A program made the position numbers and the translations under genes. Shown one piece after another: positions 27,735 to 36,399 of a stretch of DNA of 56,766 nt. The stretch comes from JAFDEI01 sp964196055 (GTDB lineage: Bacteria; Myxococcota_A; UBA9160; SMWR01): the NCBI GenBank assembly GCA_964196055.1, contig CAXMSF010000018.1, positions 1-56,766 on the forward strand, written 5' to 3'. Numbering within the stretch: the stretch's first letter is position 1; every line of letters starts with the position of its first letter. The notes below the pieces were generated by a model that saw only the letters and a program-made list of their open reading frames with translations, ran no database searches and was not told the DNA's origin.

Positions 27735-29027
27735 CTACAGCTCGAAGCTCGCGGGAAACGGGCACTTCTCCGCACCGAGATGCGCCTCGAAGTCGGATCG
27801 AAAATGCCGCATCAGTCCTTGAATCGGCCAGGCCGCAGCATCCGAGAACGCGCAGATCGTCTGACCCTCCAGCTTGCCCGCGATGTCGAGCAGGATTTCG
27901 AGATCGCGCTCCTCGCCCGCTCCGCGCTCGATCCGATCGACGAGTTTGTTGATCCAGCCCGTTCCTTCGCGGCATTGAGTGCACTGCCCGCAGCTCTCGT
28001 CACGGAAGAAGTACGAGATCACGCTCGCTACACGAACCATGCAGGTCGTGTCATCCATCACGATCACACCTCCGGTACCGAGCCGCGTGTGACGCTCGCG
28101 CAGGAACTCGTCCGCCATTCGAACGTCGAGCTGGCCCGCCGGCAGGATCGGCATCGACACACCGCCAGGAATCACGCCCTTCACCTTGCGACCGTCGGGA
28201 ACGCCGCCCGCGTATTCGAAAACGATCTCGTCGAGTCGCGTTCCGAGCGGCAACTCGAACAACCCCGGGCGAAGCACCTGGCCCGAGACTCCGAAGAGCG
28301 TCGTGCCCGGGCTGTCCTCGGTACCGAAGGAACGAAACCACGGCACGCCGTTCGCGATGATGTGCGGAACGTGGGCGAAGGTCTCGACGTTGTTCACGGT
28401 GGTGGGCAGGCCGAAGGCACCGTGCTCGGACGGATAGGGTGGCTTCTTTCGCGGTTGGCCCTTCTTGCCCTCGAGCGACTCGAGCAGGCCGGTCTCTTCA
28501 CCGCAGATGTACGCGCCCGCACCCCGCACCACGACGACTTCGTGGTGAAAGCCGCTGCCCATGATGTCATCCCCGAGGAGACCGTCCTTGCTCGCCTCGG
28601 CGACAGCGCGCTCGACCGCCACAGCCGCGGTCGCGTACTCGCAACGGACGTAGACGAATGTCTTCTGGGCCCGGGTTGCCCAGGCCGCGATCAGGATGCC
28701 CTCCAGGATCATGTGGGGCGCGCGCTCGAGCAACAGGCGGTCCTTGAACGAACCGGGCTCCGATTCATCCGCGTTGCAGACCAGCAGCGCCGGACTCTCG
28801 TCACGCGGCATGAAGGCCCACTTCCGGCCCGCCGAGAAGCCCGCACCGCCGCGGCCCTTCAGGCCGGAGCCTTCGATCTGCTCGATGACCTCGTCGGGCG
28901 AAAGCTCGCACACCGCCCTGCGCGCGGCCGCGTAGCCGCCCGCGCGCTGGTAACCGGCGAGCGTCGCATAGGCATCGTCGGCGAGATGCTCGCTGAGGTA
29001 GTTGGTGACGAAGGGAGCGTTCCGCAC
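27735..29027 (-). CDS. nuoF: NADH-quinone oxidoreductase subunit F
   Basis: A 430-residue NADH- and FMN-binding subunit. GLKGRGGAGFSAGRKW and GAGAYICGEETGLLESLEG are the flavin/NADH glycine-rich motifs, and SCGQCTQCREG plus a later Cys (TICAFSD) ligate cluster N3. GTG 29027 gives the standard length and lies 11 bases after nuoE with a G-rich ribosome site; the longer frame to 29267 is an artefact overlapping nuoE. It accepts hydride from NADH and passes electrons to NuoE/NuoG clusters. Confidence 0.96.
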   Translation of the reverse strand: MRNAPFVTNYLSEHLADDAYATLAGYQRAGGYAAARRAVCELSPDEVIEQIEGSGLKGRGGAGFSAGRKWAFMPRDESPALLVCNADESEPGSFKDRLLLERAPHMILEGILIAAWATRAQKTFVYVRCEYATAAVAVERAVAEASKDGLLGDDIMGSGFHHEVVVVRGAGAYICGEETGLLESLEGKKGQPRKKPPYPSEHGAFGLPTTVNNVETFAHVPHIIANGVPWFRSFGTEDSPGTTLFGVSGQVLRPGLFELPLGTRLDEIVFEYAGGVPDGRKVKGVIPGGVSMPILPAGQLDVRMADEFLRERHTRLGTGGVIVMDDTTCMVRVASVISYFFRDESCGQCTQCREGTGWINKLVDRIERGAGEERDLEILLDIAGKLEGQTICAFSDAAAWPIQGLMRHFRSDFEAHLGAEKCPFPASFEL

Positions 29028-29038
29028 CGGTGCCGCCC

Positions 29039-29503
29039 CTACTCGAGCGCGTCGAGAATGCCCTTCGCCGTTTCGGCGTCGAGATCCTCGTGGTAGTGCT
29101 CGTCGACCCGCATCATCGGCGCATACGCACAGGCACCGAGGCACTCCTCGTGGTCCAGCTGGATGCGTCCGTCGGCCGTGGCCGTGCCGGCCGCGATACC
29201 GAGGTGGGCCTCGAGCTGTCGAAGCAGGTCGCGGGCACCGCGCAGGGAACACGACAAGTTCGTGCACACCGCCACGTGGTGCTGTGCCTGGGGGGTGTCG
29301 TGGATCAGATTGTAGAAGCGCAACACCTCGAGCACCTGCACGGGCTGGAGGTCGAACAGATCCGCAACCTCGACCGCGGTTTCAGGAGCGACGTGCCCGA
29401 ACTCGCTTTGGATCAGATGGAGGGCCGGCAGCAGGGCACCGCGCTTCTCGGGAAAACGCGTCATCAATTCGCTGACGGCGCTGCGTGTCGCATCGGAGAT
29501 CAC
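29039..29503 (-). CDS. nuoE: NADH-quinone oxidoreductase subunit E
   Basis: A 154-residue thioredoxin-like 2Fe-2S protein. VCTNLSCSLRG and EECLGACAYAP give the four cysteines of cluster N1a in the usual CX4C and CX3C spacing. The GTG start at 29503 overlaps the nuoA stop as GTGA, which decides the start; upstream residues in the open frame belong to nuoA's antisense-free reading and are not part of this protein. It pairs with NuoF to form the NADH-oxidising tip. Confidence 0.95.
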   Translation of the reverse strand: MISDATRSAVSELMTRFPEKRGALLPALHLIQSEFGHVAPETAVEVADLFDLQPVQVLEVLRFYNLIHDTPQAQHHVAVCTNLSCSLRGARDLLRQLEAHLGIAAGTATADGRIQLDHEECLGACAYAPMMRVDEHYHEDLDAETAKGILDALE

Positions 29504-29853
29504 CAGTCGAGCCCACCCTTCATCCACTCGTAGAAGAGGCCGACTGCGAGCGGTACCGTGAACACGAGTATCGACGCAAAGCCGAACCATCCGAGCTCGC
29601 GAAAGACTACGCCCCACGGATAGAAATAGATCGCTTCGACGTCGAATAGAACGAACAGGATTGCAACGACGTAGAACTTCACCGCGATACGACGCCTCGG
29701 TGAAGTCACCGGCCGCTCGCCGCATTCGAACGGATCCTGCTTCGACGGAAATACACGTCGCGGCCCGACGCGCAGATGAATCCCGAGCACGATGGCGATC
29801 AGCACCAGGCTGATGGTGAGAATCACAAGGACACCGGTGTACTCGGCGAGCAT
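29500..29853 (-). CDS. nuoA: NADH-quinone oxidoreductase subunit A
   Basis: A 117-residue three-helix membrane subunit. DPFECGERPV (conserved Cys in the loop) and KFYVVAILFVLFDVEAIYFYPW (a span at residues 59-80) are diagnostic for NuoA. ATG 29853 gives the normal length. It is the first gene of the operon, divergent from gpsA across about 150 bases that must hold the nuo promoter. In most genomes nuoB follows directly; here nuoE does. Confidence 0.95.
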   Translation of the reverse strand: MLAEYTGVLVILTISLVLIAIVLGIHLRVGPRRVFPSKQDPFECGERPVTSPRRRIAVKFYVVAILFVLFDVEAIYFYPWGVVFRELGWFGFASILVFTVPLAVGLFYEWMKGGLDW

Positions 29854-30007
29854 CGCGCGTGCCTCCCGGATCCCGGGCACCGGACGCCGGTGCCCGGCCG
29901 AACTGCCCGATCCACCTACGAAATCCGGGCGGAAGGTACCGGCGCGGTCCGGGGGCGTCAAGAATTCGGAAGCCTGTCTACGCGATTGCGAGTGGTACAT
30001 TCGCGGC

Positions 30008-31012
30008 ATGCCGATCCCCGTCGGAGTTCTCGGCTCCGGAAGCTTTGGAACCTGCCTCGCGTTGCACTGCGCGCGCGAGCATCACGTCACGATCTGGTCG
30101 CGCAACGCGGAAATCGCGGATGCGATCAATCGCGAGCATCGCAACCCGCACTACCTGAGCGACATCCAGCTGCCCGAGAACATCTACGCGACCGGCGATC
30201 TGGAAGAGGCGTTGGCAGGCCGCGAGCTGGTGATCTGCGCGGTGCCGAGCCACGGCGTTCGCGATGTACTGCGCGACGCCTGTGACTTCTTTCCCGATCA
30301 CGCGGTGCTGGTCTCGACGGTAAAGGGCATCGAGGCCGATACGTTGATGCGAATGGACCAGGTCTACGAAGACGTCTTCGATCCCGTTCATCACCCGCGG
30401 CTGGTCTTTCTCTCGGGCCCATCGTTCGCACACGAGGTCGCAGAGGGTCGGCCGACGGCGGTCACACTTGCCTGCCGCGAAGAGGCGTACGCGATTTCGG
30501 TTCAGGAATCGATCTCGTCGTCGAGTTTTCGCTGCTACTCCGCGACGGACGTGATCGGTGTCGAACTCGGAGGCGCGCTCAAGAACGTGATCGCCATCGC
30601 GGTAGGGATTTGCGACGGACTCGAGACCGGTCAGAACGCGCGTGCCGGGCTGATGACACGTGGGTTGCGCGAGATCACTCGGCTCGGCGTAGCGATGGGC
30701 GCCGACCCGATCACCTTCCTCGGGATGGCCGGGATGGGGGACCTCGTGCTCACTTGCACCGGCGACCTGTCGCGCAACCGAAGCGTCGGGGTCGAGCTCG
30801 GACGCGGCCGGAAACTCGAGGAAATCCTCGCTGGGATGAATGAGGTCGCCGAGGGCATCCGGACGACCAGTGCCGCGGTCGAGTTGGCCCGTCGACATGG
30901 AATCGAAATGCCGATCGCCGAGGCCGTCCAGGCCGTGCTCGCGGGTCAAATCGCACCCGAGGAATGTGGAAAACGCCTGATGATGCGGCAACTTAGACCG
31001 GAAAACGAATAG
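30008..31012 (+). CDS. gpsA: Glycerol-3-phosphate dehydrogenase [NAD(P)+]
   Basis: A 334-residue enzyme that makes sn-glycerol-3-phosphate from dihydroxyacetone phosphate for phospholipid synthesis. GVLGSGSFGTCLALHCA is the NAD(P) motif, TVKGIEADT and FLSGPSFAHEVA are substrate-site segments, GGALKNVIAIAVG has the catalytic Lys, and GMAGMGDLVLTCTGDLSRNR is the family signature. ATG 30008 begins directly before the Rossmann strand; the longer frame to 29792 overlaps nuoA and is rejected. It is divergently transcribed from the nuo operon. Confidence 0.97.
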   Translation: MPIPVGVLGSGSFGTCLALHCAREHHVTIWSRNAEIADAINREHRNPHYLSDIQLPENIYATGDLEEALAGRELVICAVPSHGVRDVLRDACDFFPDHAVLVSTVKGIEADTLMRMDQVYEDVFDPVHHPRLVFLSGPSFAHEVAEGRPTAVTLACREEAYAISVQESISSSSFRCYSATDVIGVELGGALKNVIAIAVGICDGLETGQNARAGLMTRGLREITRLGVAMGADPITFLGMAGMGDLVLTCTGDLSRNRSVGVELGRGRKLEEILAGMNEVAEGIRTTSAAVELARRHGIEMPIAEAVQAVLAGQIAPEECGKRLMMRQLRPENE

Positions 31013-31079
31013 CGAACGCATTCGCATTAAAATTCTCTAAAGCTGCGAGACGGGTCGCGACGATAGGTTTCTTAGTTAC

Positions 31080-31098
31080 GAAAATGAAAATCGTTTTC
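31080..31098. promoter_or_regulatory. Fur box upstream of feoAB
   Basis: The 19 bases GAAAATGAAAATCGTTTTC match the classical Fur box GATAATGATAATCATTATC at 15 positions and sit 20 bases before the feoA start in a markedly A+T-rich stretch. The position, symmetry and adjacent iron-transport genes together support ferric-uptake-regulator control with repression when iron is replete. The promoter elements themselves are not clear. Confidence 0.75.
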
Positions 31099-31118
31099 GT
31101 TTTGCTAAATTTAAATCT

Positions 31119-31421
31119 ATGACTGCTGCAGCGGCACCCGACCTAGCTCCGGCTTCCAGCATCCCCGTCCCGGTCTCCGCATCCGCGCGACCGGGTGTTT
31201 CGCTGGCCTCGCTCGCGCCGGGCCACACGGCGCGTATCGTCGGCGTCGACGGGTCGTGCCCGGAGGGCGAGCGCCTGCTCGATCTCGGCTTCATTCCCGG
31301 AACCCCGGTCGAAATCCTGAAGCGCGCACCGCTCGGCGACCCGGTCGTCTACGGGCTGCGCGGATATCGCATCTGCCTGCGCGCCTCCGAGGCCAACCTC
31401 ATCCGCGTGAGAACTGAATGA
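31119..31421 (+). CDS. feoA: Ferrous iron transport protein A
   Basis: A 100-residue protein with the SH3-like FeoA core: SLASLAPGHTARIVGVDG, RLLDLGFIPGTPVEILKRAP and LRGYRICLRASEANLIRV. A Pro/Ala-rich N-terminal extension of about 28 residues is unusual. FeoA is a small cytoplasmic partner of FeoB. No Shine-Dalgarno sequence is visible before ATG 31119, and the upstream bases are A+T-rich, so a leaderless or start-proximal transcript is possible. The stop overlaps feoB as ATGA. Confidence 0.93.
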   Translation: MTAAAAPDLAPASSIPVPVSASARPGVSLASLAPGHTARIVGVDGSCPEGERLLDLGFIPGTPVEILKRAPLGDPVVYGLRGYRICLRASEANLIRVRTE

Positions 31422-33310
31422 GCGAAGCGACGTTTCCCACGTCGCTTCGTCTGGGTCTGATCGGATCTCCAAACTCGGGAAAGACGACCCTCTTCAATGC
31501 CCTCACCGGGATGCGGGCGAAGGTCGGGAACTACCCCGGCGTCACCGTCGAACGCCGCGAAGGCCGCGTGATTCTCGATCGGCGCGATACGATCGTGATC
31601 GATCTGCCGGGCACCTACAGCCTGAACGCAATCAGCCCGGATGAAGACGTCGTCTGCGGAGTCATCGACGGCAAGATCGGCGAGGCTCCGAACGCACTCG
31701 CGGTCATCGCGGATGCCTGCACCCTCGAGCGTTCGCTGCTCGTCCTCGCGCAGGTGCTGCGCCACGACAAGCCGACCTGCCTCGTGCTCACGATGACCGA
31801 CGAACTGCAGGCGCGAGGTGGTGCGCTCGACCTCCCGCGCCTCGAACGCGCGCTCGGAATCCCCGTGATCGGTGTCGTGGGACACAAAGGCATCGGCATG
31901 GGCGCACTGCGCCACCTGCTCGCGGACCCGGAGCACTGGAGCCGGCCGCAGATTCCGCCGCCCGAAAGCGCCGAAGATCGCGCGGGCTGGGTCGATTCGA
32001 TCCTCGCGAACGTACTCACGCAACGGCCCGGCGTGAGCCGCAGCACCGAGGCGATCGATCGCATCATCCTGCACCCGGTCGCGGGCACGCTGCTCTTCGC
32101 GGCAGTCATGATCGCCTTCTTCCAGTTGATCTTCGCCTGGGCGACGCCTGCAATGGACTTGATCGACGGCGGAATCGGCTGGGCGGCAGGGCGCGTCCAC
32201 GCCACGCTCCCGGTGGGCTTCCTCGCGGATTTCATCGCGGATGGCCTGATCGCGGGCGTTGGATCGGTCGTCATCTTCGTGCCTCAGATCGCGTTGCTCT
32301 TCACTTTGCTCTACCTGCTCGAGGACATCGGCTACATGGCGCGAGCGGCGTTCGTCGTCGACCGCTTGATGGGCAGCGTCGGGCTCGAGGGCCGCGCATT
32401 CGTGTCGCTGCTTTCCTCCTACGCGTGCGCCATCCCGGGCATCATGGCGACGCGCACACTTCCGTCGACACGCGACCGTCTGGTGACGATCCTCGTCGCA
32501 CCGTTGATGACGTGTTCGGCCCGGCTGCCCGTTTACGCGTTGCTGATTGCCGCCTTCGTGCCCGCGCAGGCGGTCTGGGGACCGATCGGGCTCCAGGGGC
32601 TCGTACTGCTCGGGCTCTACGTTCTCGGTTCGGTCTCGGCACTGATCGTCGCGACGATCCTCACCCGCACACTGCTGAAGCGCGACTCATTGCCGTTCTA
32701 CATGGAGCTGCCGCCGTATCGCATGCCCACCGCGCGGCTGCTCTTTAGCCAGGTCTGGGGCAGCGTGAGCGCATTCCTGCGCCGCGCCGGCACCATCATC
32801 CTGGCCGTCTCCATTGCGCTCTGGTTCCTGCTGACGTTCCCGGCCATCGAGCCGCCCGCGGGCGCCGATGCGACCGCGTCGAGCCGCCATGCGCTCGAAC
32901 ACAGCTACGCGGGACGCGCGGGACACGCCCTCGAGCCGCTCGTCGCGCCGCTGGGCTTCGACTGGAAGATCTCGGTCGGCCTGATCGGCAGCCTCGCAGC
33001 GCGCGAGGTGATCGTTGCGACGCTGGCGCAGATCTATGCGGCTTCGGACGAGGGAACGTCGTTGCGCGAGGCGATCCGCGCGGACATCGACCCGAATACC
33101 GGCCGGAAGGTCTTCACACCCGCCACGGTAGCGTCGCTGCTGGTGTTCTTCGTGTTCGCGCTGCAGTGCGTCTCGACGCTCGCAATCATCCGGCGCGAGA
33201 CGAACTCCTGGCGCTGGCCCGCGTTCGCGTTCGGCTATCTGCTCGTGCTTGCGTACGGGGCGAGCTTTGCGACCTACCGAATCGTCCAACACCTCGACGC
33301 CGCGGCCTGA
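31418..33310 (+). CDS. feoB: Ferrous iron transporter FeoB
   Basis: A 630-residue inner-membrane Fe(II) transporter with an N-terminal G domain. GSPNSGKTTLFNALTG is G1, VGNYPGVTVE lies in switch I, and DLPGTYSLNA is G3. The expected G4 NxxD is replaced by LTMTDEL, so the guanine-specificity Asn is Thr. The membrane part has the two gate regions, with FVPQIALLFTLLYLLEDIGY and SLLSSYACAIPGIMATRT typical. It is shorter than the ~770 residues of E. coli FeoB. It is translationally coupled to feoA and preceded by a Fur box. Confidence 0.95.
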   Translation: MSEATFPTSLRLGLIGSPNSGKTTLFNALTGMRAKVGNYPGVTVERREGRVILDRRDTIVIDLPGTYSLNAISPDEDVVCGVIDGKIGEAPNALAVIADACTLERSLLVLAQVLRHDKPTCLVLTMTDELQARGGALDLPRLERALGIPVIGVVGHKGIGMGALRHLLADPEHWSRPQIPPPESAEDRAGWVDSILANVLTQRPGVSRSTEAIDRIILHPVAGTLLFAAVMIAFFQLIFAWATPAMDLIDGGIGWAAGRVHATLPVGFLADFIADGLIAGVGSVVIFVPQIALLFTLLYLLEDIGYMARAAFVVDRLMGSVGLEGRAFVSLLSSYACAIPGIMATRTLPSTRDRLVTILVAPLMTCSARLPVYALLIAAFVPAQAVWGPIGLQGLVLLGLYVLGSVSALIVATILTRTLLKRDSLPFYMELPPYRMPTARLLFSQVWGSVSAFLRRAGTIILAVSIALWFLLTFPAIEPPAGADATASSRHALEHSYAGRAGHALEPLVAPLGFDWKISVGLIGSLAAREVIVATLAQIYAASDEGTSLREAIRADIDPNTGRKVFTPATVASLLVFFVFALQCVSTLAIIRRETNSWRWPAFAFGYLLVLAYGASFATYRIVQHLDAAA

Positions 33311-33347
33311 AACGCGACCCGGCGAATTGCGATAGCCTTTGCACGCG

Positions 33348-34217
33348 ATGCCGATGCTCCGAAGACCACTCTCGACGAGCGCGTTCGCGATCCTCGCGGC
33401 GATGGCGGTCCTGGGCTCGGGGTGCGTCACCCGGACCGTTCGCAATACCTTCTTCGAAAATGCGACTACGCGCGTCGTTTTCGTCCAGGAGAAACGTGGC
33501 GGCGAAGCGATCGAGCAGGACTTCGCCCATCCGCTGCAGATCGCGCCGGTTCGGATGGCCCACATCCTCTCGCGCCTCGATGTACGAGTGGAGAACAAGA
33601 ACTCGATCCAACGGATGCCCGCGATTCCCACCGAAGCGTTGTACGAGATCGCCGATCACCTCGCGAACGCATTCAGGCAAGCCGACTCGAACCAGCACAT
33701 CGTTGTCTACTACAAACGCCGTAGCAAGCGCTTCGGCGTATTCGACCACAACTATCTGACCAGCTTCCTCGCATTCGCCGTCGAAGATTCGATGTACCTT
33801 CATCTCTCGAAGGTCGACTGGGAAATCCAGAAGACCGGCAGGCGCGAAAAGCTGCCGGAACCGCAGGTCGACGATGAGACGAATGCGTTCAAGGTCGTCG
33901 CATCGACCGGCATGATGGTCGCGAACCCGAACTCGGTCATGGTCGACTGGGAGCACTCGGTATTCAAGAAGCCCAGCCGAACCCACATTGCACCGGGCGG
34001 CAAGGTCGTGCGACGGACCATCCTGATGGAGGCCCCCGAAGAGACCGAGCCGGAAGCCAGCGAGGCGGTGGGCGAGAAGATCCCCGCGACCCTATCGGCA
34101 GCGACGCTGCGGGCCCTCGCCAACCTCGAGGACGAGCGCGCCAGCGGCGAAGTCACCGAAGCGGAATACAGCACTCGTCGACGCGGAATCCTCGCAGCCG
34201 ACCCCGCATCGAAGTAG
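33348..34217 (+). CDS. Hypothetical lipoprotein with C-terminal SHOCT-like motif
   Basis: A 289-residue protein. The N-terminus has a basic and hydrophobic signal ending LGSGC, a clear lipobox, so it is probably membrane-anchored in the periplasm or outer membrane. The body has no domain I recognise. The last ~35 residues (LRALANLEDERASGEVTEAE) resemble the SHOCT short C-terminal motif. Start is one of two close ATGs (33348 or 33354), with a TTG at 33339 also possible. It lies 37 bases after feoB and could be co-transcribed, but a role in iron transport is not shown. Confidence 0.75.
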   Translation: MPMLRRPLSTSAFAILAAMAVLGSGCVTRTVRNTFFENATTRVVFVQEKRGGEAIEQDFAHPLQIAPVRMAHILSRLDVRVENKNSIQRMPAIPTEALYEIADHLANAFRQADSNQHIVVYYKRRSKRFGVFDHNYLTSFLAFAVEDSMYLHLSKVDWEIQKTGRREKLPEPQVDDETNAFKVVASTGMMVANPNSVMVDWEHSVFKKPSRTHIAPGGKVVRRTILMEAPEETEPEASEAVGEKIPATLSAATLRALANLEDERASGEVTEAEYSTRRRGILAADPASK

Positions 34218-34233
34218 CGCGTGGGGCGGCGCG

Positions 34234-34261
34234 CCTCTCGAGCGACTCGCCGAGGGGTTTT
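34234..34261 (+). terminator. Probable rho-independent terminator
   Basis: Seven-base arms CCTCTCG and CGAGGGG (one G-T pair) surround a ten-base loop, followed by TTTT. It lies 17 bases after the lipoprotein stop codon, the right place to end the feoAB-lipoprotein transcript and separate it from the PLP-enzyme gene. Confidence 0.6.
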
Positions 34262-34429
34262 CGGCCCATTCTTCGGCTCCGGTTGACGGCGGAATTCCAC
34301 CCTCCTACCCTCGATTGCTCGGGTTCGACCGTATTTATTGGGCGATTTCCGGCATTTGCAGGCCCTCGGACCAGCCGTCTCAGGGATCCACACCCGAACT
34401 GCTAAGTGCCACTACGACGAGAGAAAATC

Positions 34430-35617
34430 ATGGGCAAGACGCCCGATCGAAACGGTGATTCAACCCGTTCCGTGCACGCCGGCGAGCGCAATCACCACAT
34501 CGGCGACTCCGTGACGACGCCGATCTTCCTGACCTCGACATTCTGGTTCAAGAATTCGGCCGAGCTATGCGCATTCCAGGAGGGCCGACTCGAGCGCGAG
34601 GAGTATGGCCGCTACGGGAATCCCACCTGGTCCGCCGTCGAGCGCAAACTATGCGAGCTCGAGGGTGGCGAGTCCGCGGTGCTGTTCGCCTCGGGAATGT
34701 GCGCCGCGACGACTTTGTTCCTCGCGCTGCTGCCGAAGGGTGCACACCTGATCGTCACGAGCGACTGCTATCGGCGCACGCGGCAATTCATCCGTGACTA
34801 CCTCGTCAAACTCGATGTCGAAACCACCGTGATCGAGCCCGCCGACACCACGGCACTGGCCGCGGCGATCCGCGACGACACGTCGCTCTTCTTCACCGAA
34901 TCGCCGACGAACCCCTACCTGCGCGTGATCGACATCGAGGAGGCGGTTCGCGTCTGCCACGCGCGCGGCGTCAAGGTCGTGATCGACTCGACCTTTGCGA
35001 GCCCGGTGAGTCAGCGGGCACTCGACGGCGGCGCCGACTATGTGATCCACAGCGCGACGAAGTTCCTCGGGGGACACAACGACCTGCTGGCGGGCTGTGC
35101 CATCGGCTCGGCCGAGGCCATCGCGCCCGTCCGCGAGGCCGTCGGCGTGCTCGGCGGCGTGCTCGATCCTCACGCCGCCTATCTGCTGCTGCGCGGCCTC
35201 AAGACACTGTCGCTGCGGGTCGAGCGCCACAACGACAACGCTCTGCGGATGGCACGCTGGCTCGAGGAGCAGGACGCCGTGCGCCGGGTCTGGTATCCGG
35301 GCCTCGAGAGCCACCCCGACCACCCGACCGCAGTCAAGCTGATGCGGGGCTTCGGCGGCGTCGTGACCTTCGAGCTCGAGACCGACCTCGAGGGCGCGAT
35401 GCGCTTCGTCGATGCCTGTCGGATTCCCTACATCGCGCCGAGCCTGGGCGGGGTCGAGTCACTGATCGAGATGCCCGTCACGATGTCGTTCTGGGACGTG
35501 CCGCGCGACGAGCGCATGAAGCTAGGAATCACCGACTCGCTGATCCGCTACTCCTGCGGGATCGAGGATTGCGACGACCTGATCGCGGACGTCGAACAGG
35601 CGCTGCGGGCCATATAG
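34430..35617 (+). CDS. PLP-dependent trans-sulfuration enzyme (cystathionine gamma-synthase / lyase or methionine gamma-lyase type)
   Basis: A 395-residue Cys/Met metabolism enzyme. TRSVHAGE opens the fold, YGRYGNPTWSAVERKL contains the phosphate-contact Tyr-x-Arg of the dimer partner, ASGMCAATT and FTESPTNPYLR follow, and SATKFLGGHNDL has the PLP-binding Lys. SLGGVESLIEMP near the end is conserved. Family members interconvert cysteine, homocysteine, cystathionine or O-acyl-homoserine; sequence alone does not choose between them. ATG 34430 is preferred, with a GAGAG stretch just upstream. Confidence 0.93.
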   Translation: MGKTPDRNGDSTRSVHAGERNHHIGDSVTTPIFLTSTFWFKNSAELCAFQEGRLEREEYGRYGNPTWSAVERKLCELEGGESAVLFASGMCAATTLFLALLPKGAHLIVTSDCYRRTRQFIRDYLVKLDVETTVIEPADTTALAAAIRDDTSLFFTESPTNPYLRVIDIEEAVRVCHARGVKVVIDSTFASPVSQRALDGGADYVIHSATKFLGGHNDLLAGCAIGSAEAIAPVREAVGVLGGVLDPHAAYLLLRGLKTLSLRVERHNDNALRMARWLEEQDAVRRVWYPGLESHPDHPTAVKLMRGFGGVVTFELETDLEGAMRFVDACRIPYIAPSLGGVESLIEMPVTMSFWDVPRDERMKLGITDSLIRYSCGIEDCDDLIADVEQALRAI

Positions 35618-35621
35618 CGTT

Positions 35622-35805
35622 CGAAGCGCGCTGCTTCGCACCGCACTCCGAACGACCACACCCCTTTGCTCGTCGCCATACCCGCCGGGATCGCTCACGC
35701 GTCAGAGCAGAAGGCCGAAGCGCGCTGCTTCGCACCGCACTCCGAACGACCACACCCCTTTGCTCGTCGCCATATCCGCCGGGATCGCTCACGCGTCAGA
35801 GCAGA
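35622..35805. repeat. Tandem direct repeat, 94-base period, two copies
   Basis: Two copies begin at 35622 and 35716. They match over 90 bases with one difference (C at 35681, T at 35775) and a four-base joint between them. Each copy starts with a small hairpin (CGAAGC/GCTTCG around five bases). The pair fills the gap between two convergent genes; the second copy includes the last two codons and the stop of the methyltransferase gene. The near-identity points to recent duplication or an active extragenic repeat family. Confidence 0.9.
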
Positions 35806-36317
35806 CGATCTGCGCCTGGGCGGCTCTCCATCGCGAGCAGACGGGCCTTGAGCGTGAGCCCGCCGCCGTAGCCCCCGAGCTTGCCGTCCGAGTTGATCAC
35901 GCGGTGGCAGGGAACCACGAGAGAAACCGGGTTCGAGCCGTTCGCGGCGCCCACTGCGCGCACGGCCTTCGGGCGACCGATCGCCTTCGCAATGTCGCGG
36001 TAGCTGCGCCGCTCACCGAACGGGATTTCCTGGAGCTCGTCCCAGACACGCCGCTGGAACTCGGTTCCACGCAAGTCGAGAGGCAGATCGAAGTCCGTCC
36101 GGTCGCCGGCCAGGTATTCGAGAAGCTGCTCGACGACCGTACGGTTCCGGTCGATCTGCTCGACGCATTGTGTGTCGGGGAAGTGGTGGTGAAGCCAGCC
36201 GCGCAGGCCACAGCCACTTGCGTTCGGCAGCTCGATGTACGCGAGTCCCTTGTCCGTGGAACCAACGCGAAGTTGACCGATCGGGGTGTCGATGCGCGTG
36301 ATCTCGACCGTCTGCAT
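35796..36317 (-). CDS. ogt: Methylated-DNA--protein-cysteine methyltransferase
   Basis: A 173-residue DNA repair protein that transfers alkyl groups from O6-alkylguanine to its own cysteine. VVPCHRVINSDGKLGGYGGG contains the acceptor Cys in PCHRV. EFQRRVWDELQEIPFGERRS and YRDIAKAIGRPKAVRAVGAA are the recognition-helix region. ATG 36317 starts the N-terminal domain; a GTG 33 bases upstream is possible. The 3' end, including the stop codon, lies inside the second copy of the tandem repeat. Confidence 0.94.
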   Translation of the reverse strand: MQTVEITRIDTPIGQLRVGSTDKGLAYIELPNASGCGLRGWLHHHFPDTQCVEQIDRNRTVVEQLLEYLAGDRTDFDLPLDLRGTEFQRRVWDELQEIPFGERRSYRDIAKAIGRPKAVRAVGAANGSNPVSLVVPCHRVINSDGKLGGYGGGLTLKARLLAMESRPGADRLL

Positions 36318-36399
36318 GCGGCGCACAACATAACACGCCGACCGGAACACGTTGGCGAAATCCGGACCCGATTGTCGAAAGTTTGCCTGTGAATTCGGT

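Noticed and set aside
34310..34345. A T-loop-like GGGTTCGACC before the PLP-enzyme gene, considered as a tRNA remnant
   Set aside because: No matching acceptor stem, anticodon arm or D arm can be folded around it.
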